From: Corynebacterium atrinae
Lineage (GTDB): Bacteria; Actinomycetota; Actinomycetes; Mycobacteriales; Mycobacteriaceae
NCBI RefSeq assembly: GCF_030408455.1
Contig: NZ_CP046977.1
Location: 868,001 to 932,000 of the forward strand
DNA length: 64,000 nucleotides
Direction of reading: 5' to 3'
Every line of letters starts with the position of its first letter. The stretch's first letter is position 1. This document shows positions 35,876-44,911 of the stretch, piece after piece. Made by a program: the position numbers and the translations under genes. The notes below the pieces were generated by a model. It had not been told where the DNA came from. It did no database searches and saw only the letters and a program-made list of their open reading frames with translations.

Positions 35876-36163
35876 AGTGCGTAGTTGACCGCGAGGTGGG
35901 GCTCGGGGTGGCACAACATACTGTGGTCCTGGCCGGTACAAGATGAGAGTTACCACACCATCATCTGACCGAACCAGGACCCTACTGTGCAGCCTACCGG
36001 GAATCTCGTCGCCGATACTTTTCACGCCGCACCATCGAACTCGGCCTGACCATCACCAACGCTGCCGCCGAGGACCACCTCACCCACATCGACGCCACCC
36101 CCATCACCATCGACCCCACCTGCCCTTCCTGCCAGCTCCCAGGCACTAAGCGCGACCACATTA
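35859..36163 (+). mobile_element. ISL3-family remnant, left end only
   Basis: Begins with the same repeat as the complete element (GGCTCTTCCGGTTTTAGAGT) then diverges. It includes the start of an ISL3 transposase: RTIELGLTITNAAAEDHL and IDATPITIDPTCPSCQ, close to the 27343 protein but with a frame break before it. It ends at 36163 where an inverted IS3 end begins. It is a different ISL3 copy, not a duplication of the intact one. Confidence 0.75.
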
Positions 36164-36476
36164 TGTCAAGCCCCGGGTTTTGTAGAGGGTCTGGAAATTG
36201 GAGAACTCAACCAGCAGCGGCCATAACCGCCAACTGTGAGTGAGCTTCATCAGGCGTGCGATAGCCAATCTGGGAGTGAAGCCGAGCAGAGTTGTACCAC
36301 CCGACCCACTGCGCTGTAGCAGCCATGACATCGATGAGTCCGTCCCAGTGGTGGCGGTCAATCAACTCGGCCTTGTACACCGAGTTCAATGCTTCGGCCA
36401 TCGCATTGTCGTAGGAGTCGCCCCTGGATCCGACAGAGGCGACAACCTCACTATCGGCCAGGGTGTCGGCGTGCGG
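36164..36476 (-). mobile_element. IS3-family right end, inverted, with OrfB C-terminus
   Basis: Minus-strand copy of the IS3 3' end. The OrfB fragment reads GSRGDSYDNAMAEALNSVYK, then WVGWYNSARLHSQIGYRTPDEAH, with the DDE Glu region present. Nearly identical to the plus copy at 38025-38345. The outer end TGTCAAGCCCCGGG is the terminal repeat. The junction with plus-strand IS3 sequence lies near 36476-36480. Confidence 0.85.
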
Positions 36477-36479
36477 GCG

Positions 36480-36523
36480 AGTCGGTCGCCGGGCTGGTCC
36501 ACCACAGCGATAGGGGTGTGCAA
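36480..36523 (+). mobile_element. IS3 OrfB internal piece left of IS30
   Basis: 44 bases that translate as GLVHHSDRGVQ, the conserved IS3 OrfB segment with the second catalytic Asp. Its continuation (YRAVHYTDTLADS) is found at 38028 on the other side of the IS30 element, so the two were once joined. Confidence 0.7.
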
Positions 36524-38024
36524 GGCGAATTCAATTGGTCGTCGCAACACCCCAATCCCGGAGGTGTATCGCTATGGCAAGTAAAGACTGGACCGCGACA
36601 ACGAAAGATGCGCCCGAAGGTGTACGCCGGCAATGGCGCTCAGATCGCGCATTACGGCCACCGATGCGCTCACCCGGACGCCCAGAACCCTCACGCACAG
36701 TCCAGAGACAATTCTGGGCTCTGATCGCAACCGGCATCACCACAGCAGAAGCAGCAGTGAAGGTGGGCGTGTCCGTCCCAGTGGGCAGTCGCTGGTTCCG
36801 TCACGCTGGAGGTATGCCACCTATTTGCCTGACCGAGCCCACCGGCCGTTATTTGTCTTTCGAGGAACGCGAAGAGATCGCGTTGCTGCGCGCACAGCAG
36901 ATCAGCATGCGTGGGATCGCGCACAGGATCGGCCGCGACCCTTCGACTGTCTCCCGGGAACTACGCCGTAATGCGGCCACACACAGTGGCAATGTCGAAT
37001 GACCTGGCACTGGTAGCGCAATGGAAGTCTCAACAAGCAGCCAAACGCCCAAAAACAGCGAAGCTTGTCACCAATGACAGGCTGCGTGAGTACGTTCAGC
37101 AGCATCTGACTGGCAATGTCTGTGGGTCAAACGGCAGCATCAGAGTTGGTCCGGCGCCGCCGACGTGGAAGGGGCGCAATAAGCCTCACCGCCAAGACCG
37201 CCGCTGGGCTACGGCATGGAGCCTACGAACAGATCGCGCACCGCCTACCCATCGACTTCCCTGACGATGAGTCCATGCGGATCAGTCACGAGGCGATCTA
37301 CCAGGCGATCTACATCCACGGCCGTGGCGCGCTCCAACGTGAGCTCGTGGCCTGCCTGCGCACCGATCGCGCCTTACGACAGCCTCGTCAACGCTCGCGA
37401 AACAAACCTCAAGGACACGTGAGCGCCGAAGTCGTACTCAGTGCACGTCCGTCCGAAGCCGACGACCGCGCCGTACCAGGGCACAGGGCAGAGGGACTTA
37501 ATTATCGGGACCGGAAGATCAGCGATTGGGACACTGGTTGAACGCACCTCCCGGGCCACGACGTTTCTCAACCTGCCACGCATCAACGTCTGGGGCACAC
37601 AGCCTCACCTGAAGAACGGACCCGCACTGGGCGGCTATGGCGCGGTGGCGATAAATCAGGCCCTGACAGCCTCGGTTGGCATACTCCCCGAGTACATGCG
37701 CAAAACGATTACGTGGGACCGTGGCAAGGAACTGTCGGGCCATGTGCAGTTCACCTTCCAGACTGGCACCGCTGTCTATTTCACCGATCCGCATTCGCCT
37801 TGGCAACCAGGCACGAACGAGAACACCAACGGCCTGCTTCGCCAGTACTTCCCCAAAGGCACCGACCTGTCTCGCTGGTCCGCCGACGACTTCAAAGGCC
37901 GTCGCTCACACTCTCAACAACAGGCCACGCAAAGTCCTCGGCTGGAAGACTCCTGCTGAGGTGTTCGAGCAGCAGCTACACTTGCTGCAACGACTCGGTG
38001 TTGCAACGACCGATTGAGCCCAAG
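36524..38024 (+). mobile_element. IS30-family element inserted in IS3 orfB
   Basis: About 1501 bp. Inner terminal repeats match: left TCAATTGGTCGTCGCAACACC and right, reverse complement, TCAATCGGTCGTTGCAACACC. CAA occurs at both junctions (36521-36523 and 38025-38027), consistent with a 3-bp target duplication. Removing the element joins DRGVQ to YRAVHYTD of IS3 OrfB. Confidence 0.8.
36574..38017 (+). pseudogene. IS30-family transposase, multiply frameshifted
   Basis: Begins MASKDWTATTKDAPEGV; the N-terminal HTH region contains YLSFEEREEIALLRAQQISM and RDPSTVSRELRRNA, typical of IS30. The frame then breaks near 37000, 37190, 37480 and 37900. Later pieces show SHEAIYQAIYIHGRGAL, ITWDRGKELSGHVQF, PHSPWQPGTNENTNGLLRQY and HTLNNRPRKVLGWKTPAEVF, i.e. 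the complete DDE core in three frames. Too many lesions to be active. Confidence 0.88.
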
Positions 38025-38345
38025 CAATACCGGGCGGTGCATTACACCGACACCCTGGCCGATAGTGAGGTTGTTGCCTCTGTTGGATCCAGGGGCGACT
38101 CCTACGACAATGCGATGGCCGAGGCCTTGAACTCGGTGTACAAGGCCGAGTTGATTGACCGCCACCACTGGGGCGGGCTCATTGACGTTATGGCTGCTAC
38201 TGCGCAGTGGGTTGGGTGGTACAACTCTGCTCGGCTTCATTCCCAGATTGGTTATCGTACGCCTGATGAAGCTCACTCACGGTTGGCAGTTGTGGCCGCT
38301 GCTGGTTGAGTTCTCCAATTTCCAGACACTCTACAAAACCCGGAG
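38025..38345 (+). mobile_element. IS3-family right end with OrfB C-terminus
   Basis: Continues IS3 OrfB from YRAVHYTDTLADSEVVASVG to the stop at 38307-38309 (RLAVVAAAG), then 36 bases of terminal sequence ending near GGAGCTTG. Mirror image of 36164-36476 with a few substitutions. The last bases of the terminal repeat are replaced by an IS481 fragment. Confidence 0.85.
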
Positions 38346-38709
38346 CTTGCCGGGGTGTTGCGGCGGGCAGTGGCCTGGTTCGCAGCCTGTGGCGTTACTA
38401 CCCGCTGGGTGATCAGCGACAACGGATCGGCGTACCGATCACGGTTGTGGGCTACGACCTGTGGTGAGTTGGGGATCGTGCCGAAGTGGACCAGGCCTTA
38501 TCGGCCTCAGGCCAACGGGAAGATCGAGCGGTTCCTCCGCACGCTGACCGATGGGTGGGCCTACGCCGGGCACTATAACTGTGAACAGCAACGTTGAGAT
38601 GAGTTGGGGCGGTGGTTGCATGATTACAATCACCACCGACCCCATACCGGGTGTGGAGGTCGTGCCCCGGTTTCTCGGTTAACTGACCTCCCCAGTCAGT
38701 ACAACTAGG
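38346..38709 (+). pseudogene. IS481-family transposase, C-terminal fragment
   Basis: Encodes LRRAVAWFAACGVTTRWVIS, DNGSAYRS and YRPQANGKIERFLRTL, the DDE core of IS481-type transposases, then an in-frame TGA at 38596-38598 followed by DELGRWLHDYNHHRPHTGCG in the same frame and a normal stop. The N-terminal two thirds are absent. Marks the right edge of the mobile zone. Confidence 0.85.
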
Positions 38710-38723
38710 CCGTGAATTCACGC

Positions 38724-39863
38724 CTAGTGGGTGGAAGAAATACGCACAGCCAAGCGGTGGGCCGCCCACGCCACAGCAACCAGGATCGGCAGGATCCACC
38801 AGGGCGCCCAGGTGAGTTCCCAGGCGATGACGGCGGCGAAGAAGGGCGCGCGTTGCACCACGGCCAGGACTCCGGCGGCTCCGACGAGGGCGAAGGCGGC
38901 GATGAGGGGTGCGTCGAGTCCGCTGATGCTTCCGGCGAGCCCGCCCAGCGCTGCTCCGATGGCGAGCGAGGGAGTCATGGTGCCGCCCACTGCGCCCGCA
39001 CGAAGGGAGAGCGCGGTGAGCAGGGGTTTGAGTAGGAGGAGGGCGAGGAAGAGTCCCCAGGGGGAGTCGGCGGTGAAGGCGGCTTGGAGGATTTCTTCGC
39101 CGTTGCCGGTGAGGTCGGGGATGAGGTGGGAGATGTCGACAGCAACGCCGATGGCCGCCGGGATGCTCACGATCAGCCAGCGGGGATCGAACGTGGCGCC
39201 CTCCTGCGCGACGGCGATGAGGCGGAGGAAAGCGGAGCCCAGGAGGGCGGCGAGGGGAACGAGGAGGAGCGCCCAGGCAAGAATCGACCAGGAGAAGTCC
39301 AAAGCGGGGAAACGGTAGATCGGTTGTCGCCCCAGCAGGAGCCAGGAAATTCCGGTGGCCAGGGCGGATGTCGCGCCCGCGGCGGCGAGGAGGCGCCAGC
39401 TTCGACGGACGGGCAGGACTTCCACGCAAAAGAGGAAGCCAGCCACGGGCACGTTGTAGACCGCCGCTAACCCGGCTCCCGCCGACGCCGCCACGAGGAG
39501 GCGGCGCTGCTCGGGGGTTACTCGTACCCAACCGGCGATCGTGGACATGAGCGCCGCCGCGCCTTGGCGCGGCGCTTGTTCTTTGCCCAGGGACAGGCCG
39601 GAGGCGACGGCGAGGATTTGAAGGAGGGCGTCGATAAGCGAACGACCGAGCGGGAGGGGAGCGCCGGTGTGGAGGGAATCTTCGATGTGGCGGACGGGGC
39701 CATCCCGTCGCAGCCACCACCAACCGAGGCCCGCGAGGCCACCTCCGGCGAGGGCCCACCACCAGCCGTCGAGGGAGTGGATGAGGTGAAAGAGCCAGGC
39801 CATCGCAGCGCCAACAACCCCGGCAGCGATGCCACCAGAGAAGACGGCGAGGGCGAAGCGCAC
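38724..39863 (-). CDS. CLC-family chloride channel/antiporter
   Basis: 379 residues with ten or more hydrophobic helices. The region GLSLGKEQAPRQGAAALM is the CLC GKxGP-type selectivity loop with a variant (KEQAP instead of REGP), and AGLAAVYNVPVAGFLFCVEV and GAVGGTMTPSLAIGAALGG are the other CLC pore motifs. The substitution in the loop may alter anion selectivity. No CBS domains. One base separates it from the DUF808 gene on the same strand. Confidence 0.88.
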   Translation of the reverse strand: MRFALAVFSGGIAAGVVGAAMAWLFHLIHSLDGWWWALAGGGLAGLGWWWLRRDGPVRHIEDSLHTGAPLPLGRSLIDALLQILAVASGLSLGKEQAPRQGAAALMSTIAGWVRVTPEQRRLLVAASAGAGLAAVYNVPVAGFLFCVEVLPVRRSWRLLAAAGATSALATGISWLLLGRQPIYRFPALDFSWSILAWALLLVPLAALLGSAFLRLIAVAQEGATFDPRWLIVSIPAAIGVAVDISHLIPDLTGNGEEILQAAFTADSPWGLFLALLLLKPLLTALSLRAGAVGGTMTPSLAIGAALGGLAGSISGLDAPLIAAFALVGAAGVLAVVQRAPFFAAVIAWELTWAPWWILPILVAVAWAAHRLAVRISSTH

Positions 39864-39864
39864 G

Positions 39865-40812
39865 CTACTCGTGGTGGACGGAATCGACGGCTTTGCGGCC
39901 CGTGAGCTTCTTCACACCCATCACGATGCCCGCGACGACGAGGCCCCAGACGAGGCCGACGATGAGGGAGAAGAAGGTGTTGACCGCCCATCCCAGGAAC
40001 CCGCCGCCGGCCGCGACTTCGAGGCTGTGGATGAAGTGATAAGGCCAGGTGAGGCCGAATTCCTCGAGTCCGGCGATGATGATGTGGCCACCAACCCACA
40101 GCATGGCGAAGGTGCCGATGAAACCGATCGTGGACAGCACCTTGGGCATGGCAGCAACGAGGCCTCGACCGAACCCGGCGGCCTTGCCTCGCTCAACCAT
40201 CCGCAGGCCCAGATCATCCATCTTCACCAGGACGGCCACGGCGCCGTAGACCAGGGCGGTGATGCCGATGGCGACGACGATGAGTACGGCGGCGCGGAAG
40301 AGTATTGGCTGGTCGGCGACCTCGTTGAGCGAGATGACCATGATCTCTGCGGAGAGGATGAGGTCAGTGGTGATTGCCCCCTTAACCAGCTTGTCCTCGG
40401 CCTCCTTGGCGTTGACCTGTTCCCGGACGGGCGTCTTGTCCTCGTGGGAGTTGTGCGGCGCGACCATGTGGATGATCTTCTCGGCTCCTTCGAAGCAGAG
40501 GTAGGTGCCGCCGATCATGAGGATGGGGGTGAGTGCCCAGGGCGCGATCCAGCTGAGCAGGAGCGCGATGGGGAGGATGATGATGATCTTGTTGACCAGG
40601 GAGCCTTTGGTAATGCGCCAGATCATCGGCAATTCCCGGGCGGGGGTGACGCCGGTGACGAAGCGGGGGGTGACGGCGGCGTCATCGACGACCACGCCGG
40701 CCGCCTTAGCAGAGGTCTTTCCTGCGGCGGCCGCGACGTCATCCAAGCTGGAGGCGGCGCTGCGGGCGATGAGGGCGACGTCGTCAAGCAGTGCGAGCAG
40801 ACCACCGGCCAT
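39865..40812 (-). CDS. DUF808 family membrane protein
   Basis: 315 residues, YedI-like. Starts MAGGLLALLDDVALIARSAA, then a TPARELPMIWRITKGSLVNK segment and several membrane helices (IIIILPIALLLSWIAPWAL). The family has no established function. ATG 40812 follows GAAAGGTTCC; the frame is open upstream to 40896 without a ribosome site. Likely cotranscribed with the CLC gene and divergent from panE-like 40866. Confidence 0.88.
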   Translation of the reverse strand: MAGGLLALLDDVALIARSAASSLDDVAAAAGKTSAKAAGVVVDDAAVTPRFVTGVTPARELPMIWRITKGSLVNKIIIILPIALLLSWIAPWALTPILMIGGTYLCFEGAEKIIHMVAPHNSHEDKTPVREQVNAKEAEDKLVKGAITTDLILSAEIMVISLNEVADQPILFRAAVLIVVAIGITALVYGAVAVLVKMDDLGLRMVERGKAAGFGRGLVAAMPKVLSTIGFIGTFAMLWVGGHIIIAGLEEFGLTWPYHFIHSLEVAAGGGFLGWAVNTFFSLIVGLVWGLVVAGIVMGVKKLTGRKAVDSVHHE

Positions 40813-40865
40813 GTTGGAACCTTTCGTCAATACAAGGGAACAAAGAAATCCTACAATGGGGTGCC

Positions 40866-41747
40866 ATGAGAATCGCGATCCTGGGAGCAGGAGCAATCGG
40901 TGGCTGGTTCGGCGGTCGGCTTGTTGAAGCCGGGCATGAGGTCGTGTTCGTCGCCCGGGGCGAGACCTTGGAGGTGCTGCAGGGCCGGGGTCTGGTGCTT
41001 AACGACGCCGCGCCCATCCCGGTCCGTGCCGTCGGCACGCTGGCGGAGGTGCCCGACGACACCGACGTCGTGCTGATGGCGGTGAAGGTCACCGCAGAGA
41101 CCGACCTGGCGGCTCTGCTCGAGGGCCTGCCACCCACCGCGGTGGTGGCGCTAACGCAAAACTCCGTCGAGGTGCCTTCCCTCGTCGCCGACGTGGTGGG
41201 CAAGGAGCGGACGTGGCCGGGTGTCGTCCGCGCCTACTTCCACCACATTGGCCCCGGCCAGGTCGAATACCACGGCGGGCCGATGACGTACTCTTTCAGC
41301 CCGTGGGATGGCTCGGCGGACGAGCAGAGTGAGCCCTTCGCCGCGGCCCTGCGAGAAGCTGGCGTCGAGGCCAGCGTCATCGACGACATCTTCAGCGATG
41401 TGTGGCTCAAGGCGATGCTCGTGACCAGCACCGGCGCGCTAGGAGCCCTGACCGACCAGCCGATGGCCGAGCTGCGCGGCCGTTACCGCTCCTCCCTGGA
41501 AGCCCTCATGCGGGAGACTTATGAGACGGCGCTGGCCAACGGCGTCGACATGCCCGCCACGGCCATCGAGGACACCCTCGCCTTCGCCGATCGGATGCCC
41601 GCGGAAGCCACCAGCTCGATGCAGCGCGACCTGCGGGACGGGCGCCCGAACGAGCTTGATGCCCAGGTCGGCGCCATCTGCCGAATGGGTCGTGCGCAGG
41701 GGGTGGACACCCGCCTGCATAATTTGTTGCTGGAGGTGCTGGGGTAG
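40866..41747 (+). CDS. panE: 2-dehydropantoate 2-reductase family protein
   Basis: 293 residues of ApbA/PanE type. Rossmann motif ILGAGAIGGWFGG at the N-terminus; LMAVKV and LTQNSVEVP fit NADP binding and catalysis; SDVWLKAMLVTSTGALGAL contains the catalytic Lys. PanE makes pantoate for coenzyme A, but several paralogues reduce other keto-acids, so the symbol is a family-level call. Divergent from DUF808, 53 bases apart. Confidence 0.8.
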   Translation: MRIAILGAGAIGGWFGGRLVEAGHEVVFVARGETLEVLQGRGLVLNDAAPIPVRAVGTLAEVPDDTDVVLMAVKVTAETDLAALLEGLPPTAVVALTQNSVEVPSLVADVVGKERTWPGVVRAYFHHIGPGQVEYHGGPMTYSFSPWDGSADEQSEPFAAALREAGVEASVIDDIFSDVWLKAMLVTSTGALGALTDQPMAELRGRYRSSLEALMRETYETALANGVDMPATAIEDTLAFADRMPAEATSSMQRDLRDGRPNELDAQVGAICRMGRAQGVDTRLHNLLLEVLG

Positions 41748-41756
41748 CGTGGCCCT

Positions 41757-42095
41757 ATGACTGCTTCCGCGACTGCTCGGATTCGTAGTGCCAGGCCAGG
41801 GCGCTGCGCCAAAGCTCTCGCTGCCCACTTCGCCCATTCCGCTCGCACCGAGTGGGATGGGGATTCTGGACGCGGCTCCCTAGTCTTCCCTGCGGGCAAT
41901 GTCGGAGAGGTCGACATGATCGCTGGCGATGGGGTCCTATTACTGCATATAGAGTCCTCACCTGAGCACCGGGATCAACTGGAGGCCATCGTCGGCACCG
42001 GTGTTATCGATGTTGGGGGAGACGAGGACCTCGTGGTGGAGTGGAAGCACCCAGGTGGCGGCGACGGCTCCCGGTGGGTGGCTGGCCAGGCTTAA
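41757..42095 (+). CDS. DUF2218 domain-containing protein
   Basis: 112 residues matching DUF2218, small proteins often near iron uptake genes. Landmarks ARIRSARPGRCAKALAAHFA and the acidic C-terminal half with LLLHIESSPEHRDQLEAIVG. Function unknown. It ends 43 bases before the TPP riboswitch, so it is outside that regulation. Confidence 0.8.
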   Translation: MTASATARIRSARPGRCAKALAAHFAHSARTEWDGDSGRGSLVFPAGNVGEVDMIAGDGVLLLHIESSPEHRDQLEAIVGTGVIDVGGDEDLVVEWKHPGGGDGSRWVAGQA

Positions 42096-42137
42096 GCCGG
42101 TCCGGGTAAGGTAGCTCCCGCACGATTGTAGAAACCA

Positions 42138-42224
42138 ACACGGGTACCCGGTTCGAATCCGGGCTGAGATGCCTTTTAAGGCGAACCGTCGAACCTGATC
42201 CGGCTAGTACCGGCGCTAGGGAGA
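42138..42224 (+). promoter_or_regulatory. TPP riboswitch (thi-box)
   Basis: Contains the conserved thi-box blocks CCGGGCTGAGATG at 42159-42171 and GAACCTGATCCGGCTAGTACC at 42191-42211, ending CGCTAGGGAG. CTGAGA and CCTGATC bind the pyrimidine and pyrophosphate halves of thiamine pyrophosphate. The terminal AGGGAG is also the ribosome site of ykoE, 8 bases before GTG 42232, so TPP binding should block translation initiation. Confidence 0.95.
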
Positions 42225-42231
42225 AAATACT

Positions 42232-42822
42232 GTGAGTACTTCACGCGCGCGCACCTCATGGCGCGTCATCGACATCATTATTGCTTCCGTTCTCGGTGTG
42301 GCCTGCGGCCTCATTTTCTGGGTGTGGAACTCCATCGGCTACGCCTGGTTCACCGCCATGGATGCGCTCACGCCCGGCTTCGGCGGCATTGCCGTGGGTG
42401 TGTGGCTGCTCGGCGGCGTCATCGGTGGTCTGGTCATCCGCAAGCCGGGTGCCGCGTTGTTCGTCGAAGTCGTGGCGGCGACGGTGTCTGCGCTTCTGGG
42501 TAATCAGTGGGGCATCGAGACGATGTACGCCGGAGTGGCTCAAGGCCTCGGCGCGGAGTTGATCTTCGCGGCCTTCCGTTACCGCCGTTTCACTCTTCCC
42601 GTCGCCATGCTGGCCGGCGCTGCCGCTGGCGTGGGAGCCTTCCTCCTAGAGCTGTTCACCAGCGCGAACCTGGCGAAGTCTCTGGCGTTCAACTCCATCT
42701 ACCTCACCTGCCTCATCATCTCCGGGGCTATCCTCGCGGGCTTCCTCGGCCACTGGCTGGTCAAGGCTCTTGCCTCGACTGGCGCGCTTGATCGTTTCGC
42801 GGCTGGGCGGAAACAGGTCTGA
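42232..42822 (+). CDS. ykoE: ECF transporter S component YkoE, thiamine-specific
   Basis: 196 residues, about six helices. GTG start after AGGGAG. N-terminus WRVIDIIIASVLGVACGLIFWVWN and the motif LLGNQWGIETMYAGVAQGLGAELIF are typical of YkoE, which binds thiamine or hydroxymethylpyrimidine. Controlled by the TPP riboswitch. Overlaps ykoD (TGATG). With YkoD and YkoC it forms the thiamine uptake complex. Confidence 0.92.
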   Translation: MSTSRARTSWRVIDIIIASVLGVACGLIFWVWNSIGYAWFTAMDALTPGFGGIAVGVWLLGGVIGGLVIRKPGAALFVEVVAATVSALLGNQWGIETMYAGVAQGLGAELIFAAFRYRRFTLPVAMLAGAAAGVGAFLLELFTSANLAKSLAFNSIYLTCLIISGAILAGFLGHWLVKALASTGALDRFAAGRKQV

Positions 42823-44150
42823 TGCCTGCCTCCGGGTCCGTGGTCGTCGAGGCTCGCGATCTCGGCTGGCGGCACGCCTCACGCCGGGAGGCAGCGCTGG
42901 AGGGGGTGAGTCTGCGCGTCGAGCGCGGGGAGAAGATCCTCCTCACTGGCAACTCCGGTGCCGGAAAGTCCACGCTTTTGGCCGCCCTGGCCGGCATTCT
43001 CGGCGACGAGGAAGATGGCGAATCGATGGGCTCGCTGTCCATCAACGGCACGGTGGGCATGGTGCTGCAGGACCCGGATTCGCAAGTGATCGCCTCGCGG
43101 ATCGGTGATGACGTTGCCTTTGGCTGCGAAAACCTCCGCGTGCCCCGGGAGGAGATCTGGCCGCGCGTTCGCCGCGCCCTCGACCTCGTGGGCCTGAATT
43201 TCCCGCTGGATCACCCTACCCGCTACCTCTCGGGCGGGCAGAAGCAGCGCCTCGCCTTGGCCGGTGTCATCGCGATGGAGGCCGAGCTGATCCTCCTCGA
43301 TGAGCCGACTGCGAACCTCGACCCGGACGGCCAGCGGGAAGTGGTAGAAGCGGTGGAAAAGGTCGTTGCGGAGACGGGTGCCAGCCTCATCGTGGTCGAG
43401 CACCGCCCGCAGTTGTGGGCGCACGCCGTTGATCGCTTCCTCCATCTAGATGCCGAAGGGCTGCACGAGATCACGTCCTCCCAGCTGCCGACCCTTCCGA
43501 TCCTCCCTGCCGCCCCGCCGGTCCCCGCAAATACCCCCGCGTTGGTCGAAGCCTGTGAGCTGCAACCCTATTGGGGTCCGCCCCGAAACTTGGAGCTGCC
43601 GGAAGGATGCTCGACCGTCATCACCGGTCCCAATGGGTCGGGGAAGTCCACCCTGGCGCTGACGCTGGCCGGCCTGGTTGCTCCGGTGGGGGGAGAACTC
43701 CGCTACGCCAAAGCGCTGCGTCAGGGGTTGATCGCCCCGCCGCACAAGTGGTCCTCCCGGGACTTGGCGCAGCGGGTGGGCTACGTCTTCCAAGACCCCG
43801 AGCACCAGTTTGTTGCGCGCACGGTGGGCGAGGAGATGGCCGTATCGGGTGGAGCGCAGGATCGCATCGACGACCTCCTCCACCGCCTGTGGCTCAAGCA
43901 CTTAGAGCACGCCAACCCGTTTACCCTCTCGGGAGGGGAGAAGCGGCGGCTGTCGGTGGCCACGGCGCTGGTGAACACGCCCCGCTTCCTCCTCCTCGAT
44001 GAGCCCACCTTCGGCCAGGACCCCACCACCTTCGTCGAACTAGTTGGCCTCGTTCGCGAGCTCACGGAACAAGGAGTGACGGTCGCCTCCATCACCCACG
44101 ATGAACTATTCTTCCATGCCCTCGGCGATCACGAGGTGCGGATTAGATGA
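42822..44150 (+). CDS. ykoD: ECF transporter ATPase YkoD (double ABC)
   Basis: 442 residues with two ABC domains: Walker A GNSGAGKST and GPNGSGKST, signatures YLSGGQKQRLAL and TLSGGEKRRLSV, Walker B LILLDEPTAN and FLLLDEPTFG. Supplies ATP hydrolysis for thiamine import through YkoC. Start and stop overlap ykoE and ykoC by 1 to 4 bases, so stoichiometric translation is expected. Confidence 0.94.
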   Translation: MPASGSVVVEARDLGWRHASRREAALEGVSLRVERGEKILLTGNSGAGKSTLLAALAGILGDEEDGESMGSLSINGTVGMVLQDPDSQVIASRIGDDVAFGCENLRVPREEIWPRVRRALDLVGLNFPLDHPTRYLSGGQKQRLALAGVIAMEAELILLDEPTANLDPDGQREVVEAVEKVVAETGASLIVVEHRPQLWAHAVDRFLHLDAEGLHEITSSQLPTLPILPAAPPVPANTPALVEACELQPYWGPPRNLELPEGCSTVITGPNGSGKSTLALTLAGLVAPVGGELRYAKALRQGLIAPPHKWSSRDLAQRVGYVFQDPEHQFVARTVGEEMAVSGGAQDRIDDLLHRLWLKHLEHANPFTLSGGEKRRLSVATALVNTPRFLLLDEPTFGQDPTTFVELVGLVRELTEQGVTVASITHDELFFHALGDHEVRIR

Positions 44151-44911
44151 ACGTGCTCAAGGACATCAATCCGGTGACGCGCGTCATCGGGCTCATGGTG
44201 CTGACCACCCCGTTGCTGTTGTCGGTGGACGTCGTCTCCGCGGCCGTGGCCCTAGCCTTCACGGTTCTCGCGGCTCCCTTGTGTGGGGTGAGTTGGCCCC
44301 GCCTCCTCCGCCGCGGGTGGCCGATCTTCCTAGCCGCTCCGCTCGCCGCGGTGCCCATGGCTTTGTACGGGCGTCCGGAGGGGGAGACCCACTTCCAATT
44401 CCTCCTCATTCACGTCACCGACAACTCCCTGTCGCTGGCGATTGCTATTTTCGTGCGTGTCCTCGCTATCGGCCTGCCCGTCATCGTACTGTCGGCCGAC
44501 GTTGATCCCACCGACTTCGGTGATGGTCTCGCCCAGGTGCTGCGCTTGCCCGAACGTTTTGTGTTGGGTGCGGTTGCCGCTGCCCGCCTGGCGTCCCTGT
44601 TCCGCGAAGACCTCACGTCGATGCGTCGAGCGCGCCGGGCCCGCGGAATCGCCGACCAAGGCCGCGTTCGCTATTTGCTCACCCTTGCCTTCGGCTTGCT
44701 AGTCCTTTCGTTGCGGCGGGGCTCGAAGCTTGCGACGGCCATGGAGGCCCGCGGGTTTGGCCGGGTCGCCGAACATGGACGCACGTGGGCCCGCGAGTCC
44801 CGCCTGCACGCCCGCGACTGGGCGGTCATGGCGGTGTGCCTGCTCGTCTCGGCCTCTGCGATTGGCATTGCCGTGGCCACCGGATACTTCCGCTTCCTGG
44901 GCGTGGCCTGA
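44147..44911 (+). CDS. ykoC: ECF transporter T component YkoC
   Basis: 254 residues. Hydrophobic N-terminal half, then the coupling helices with Ala-Arg motifs RRARRARGIADQ and MEARGFGRV that dock on the two ATPase domains. Matches CbiQ/YkoC membrane coupling proteins. ATGA overlap with ykoD and TGATG overlap with the next gene keep the set together. Confidence 0.93.
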   Translation: MNVLKDINPVTRVIGLMVLTTPLLLSVDVVSAAVALAFTVLAAPLCGVSWPRLLRRGWPIFLAAPLAAVPMALYGRPEGETHFQFLLIHVTDNSLSLAIAIFVRVLAIGLPVIVLSADVDPTDFGDGLAQVLRLPERFVLGAVAAARLASLFREDLTSMRRARRARGIADQGRVRYLLTLAFGLLVLSLRRGSKLATAMEARGFGRVAEHGRTWARESRLHARDWAVMAVCLLVSASAIGIAVATGYFRFLGVA

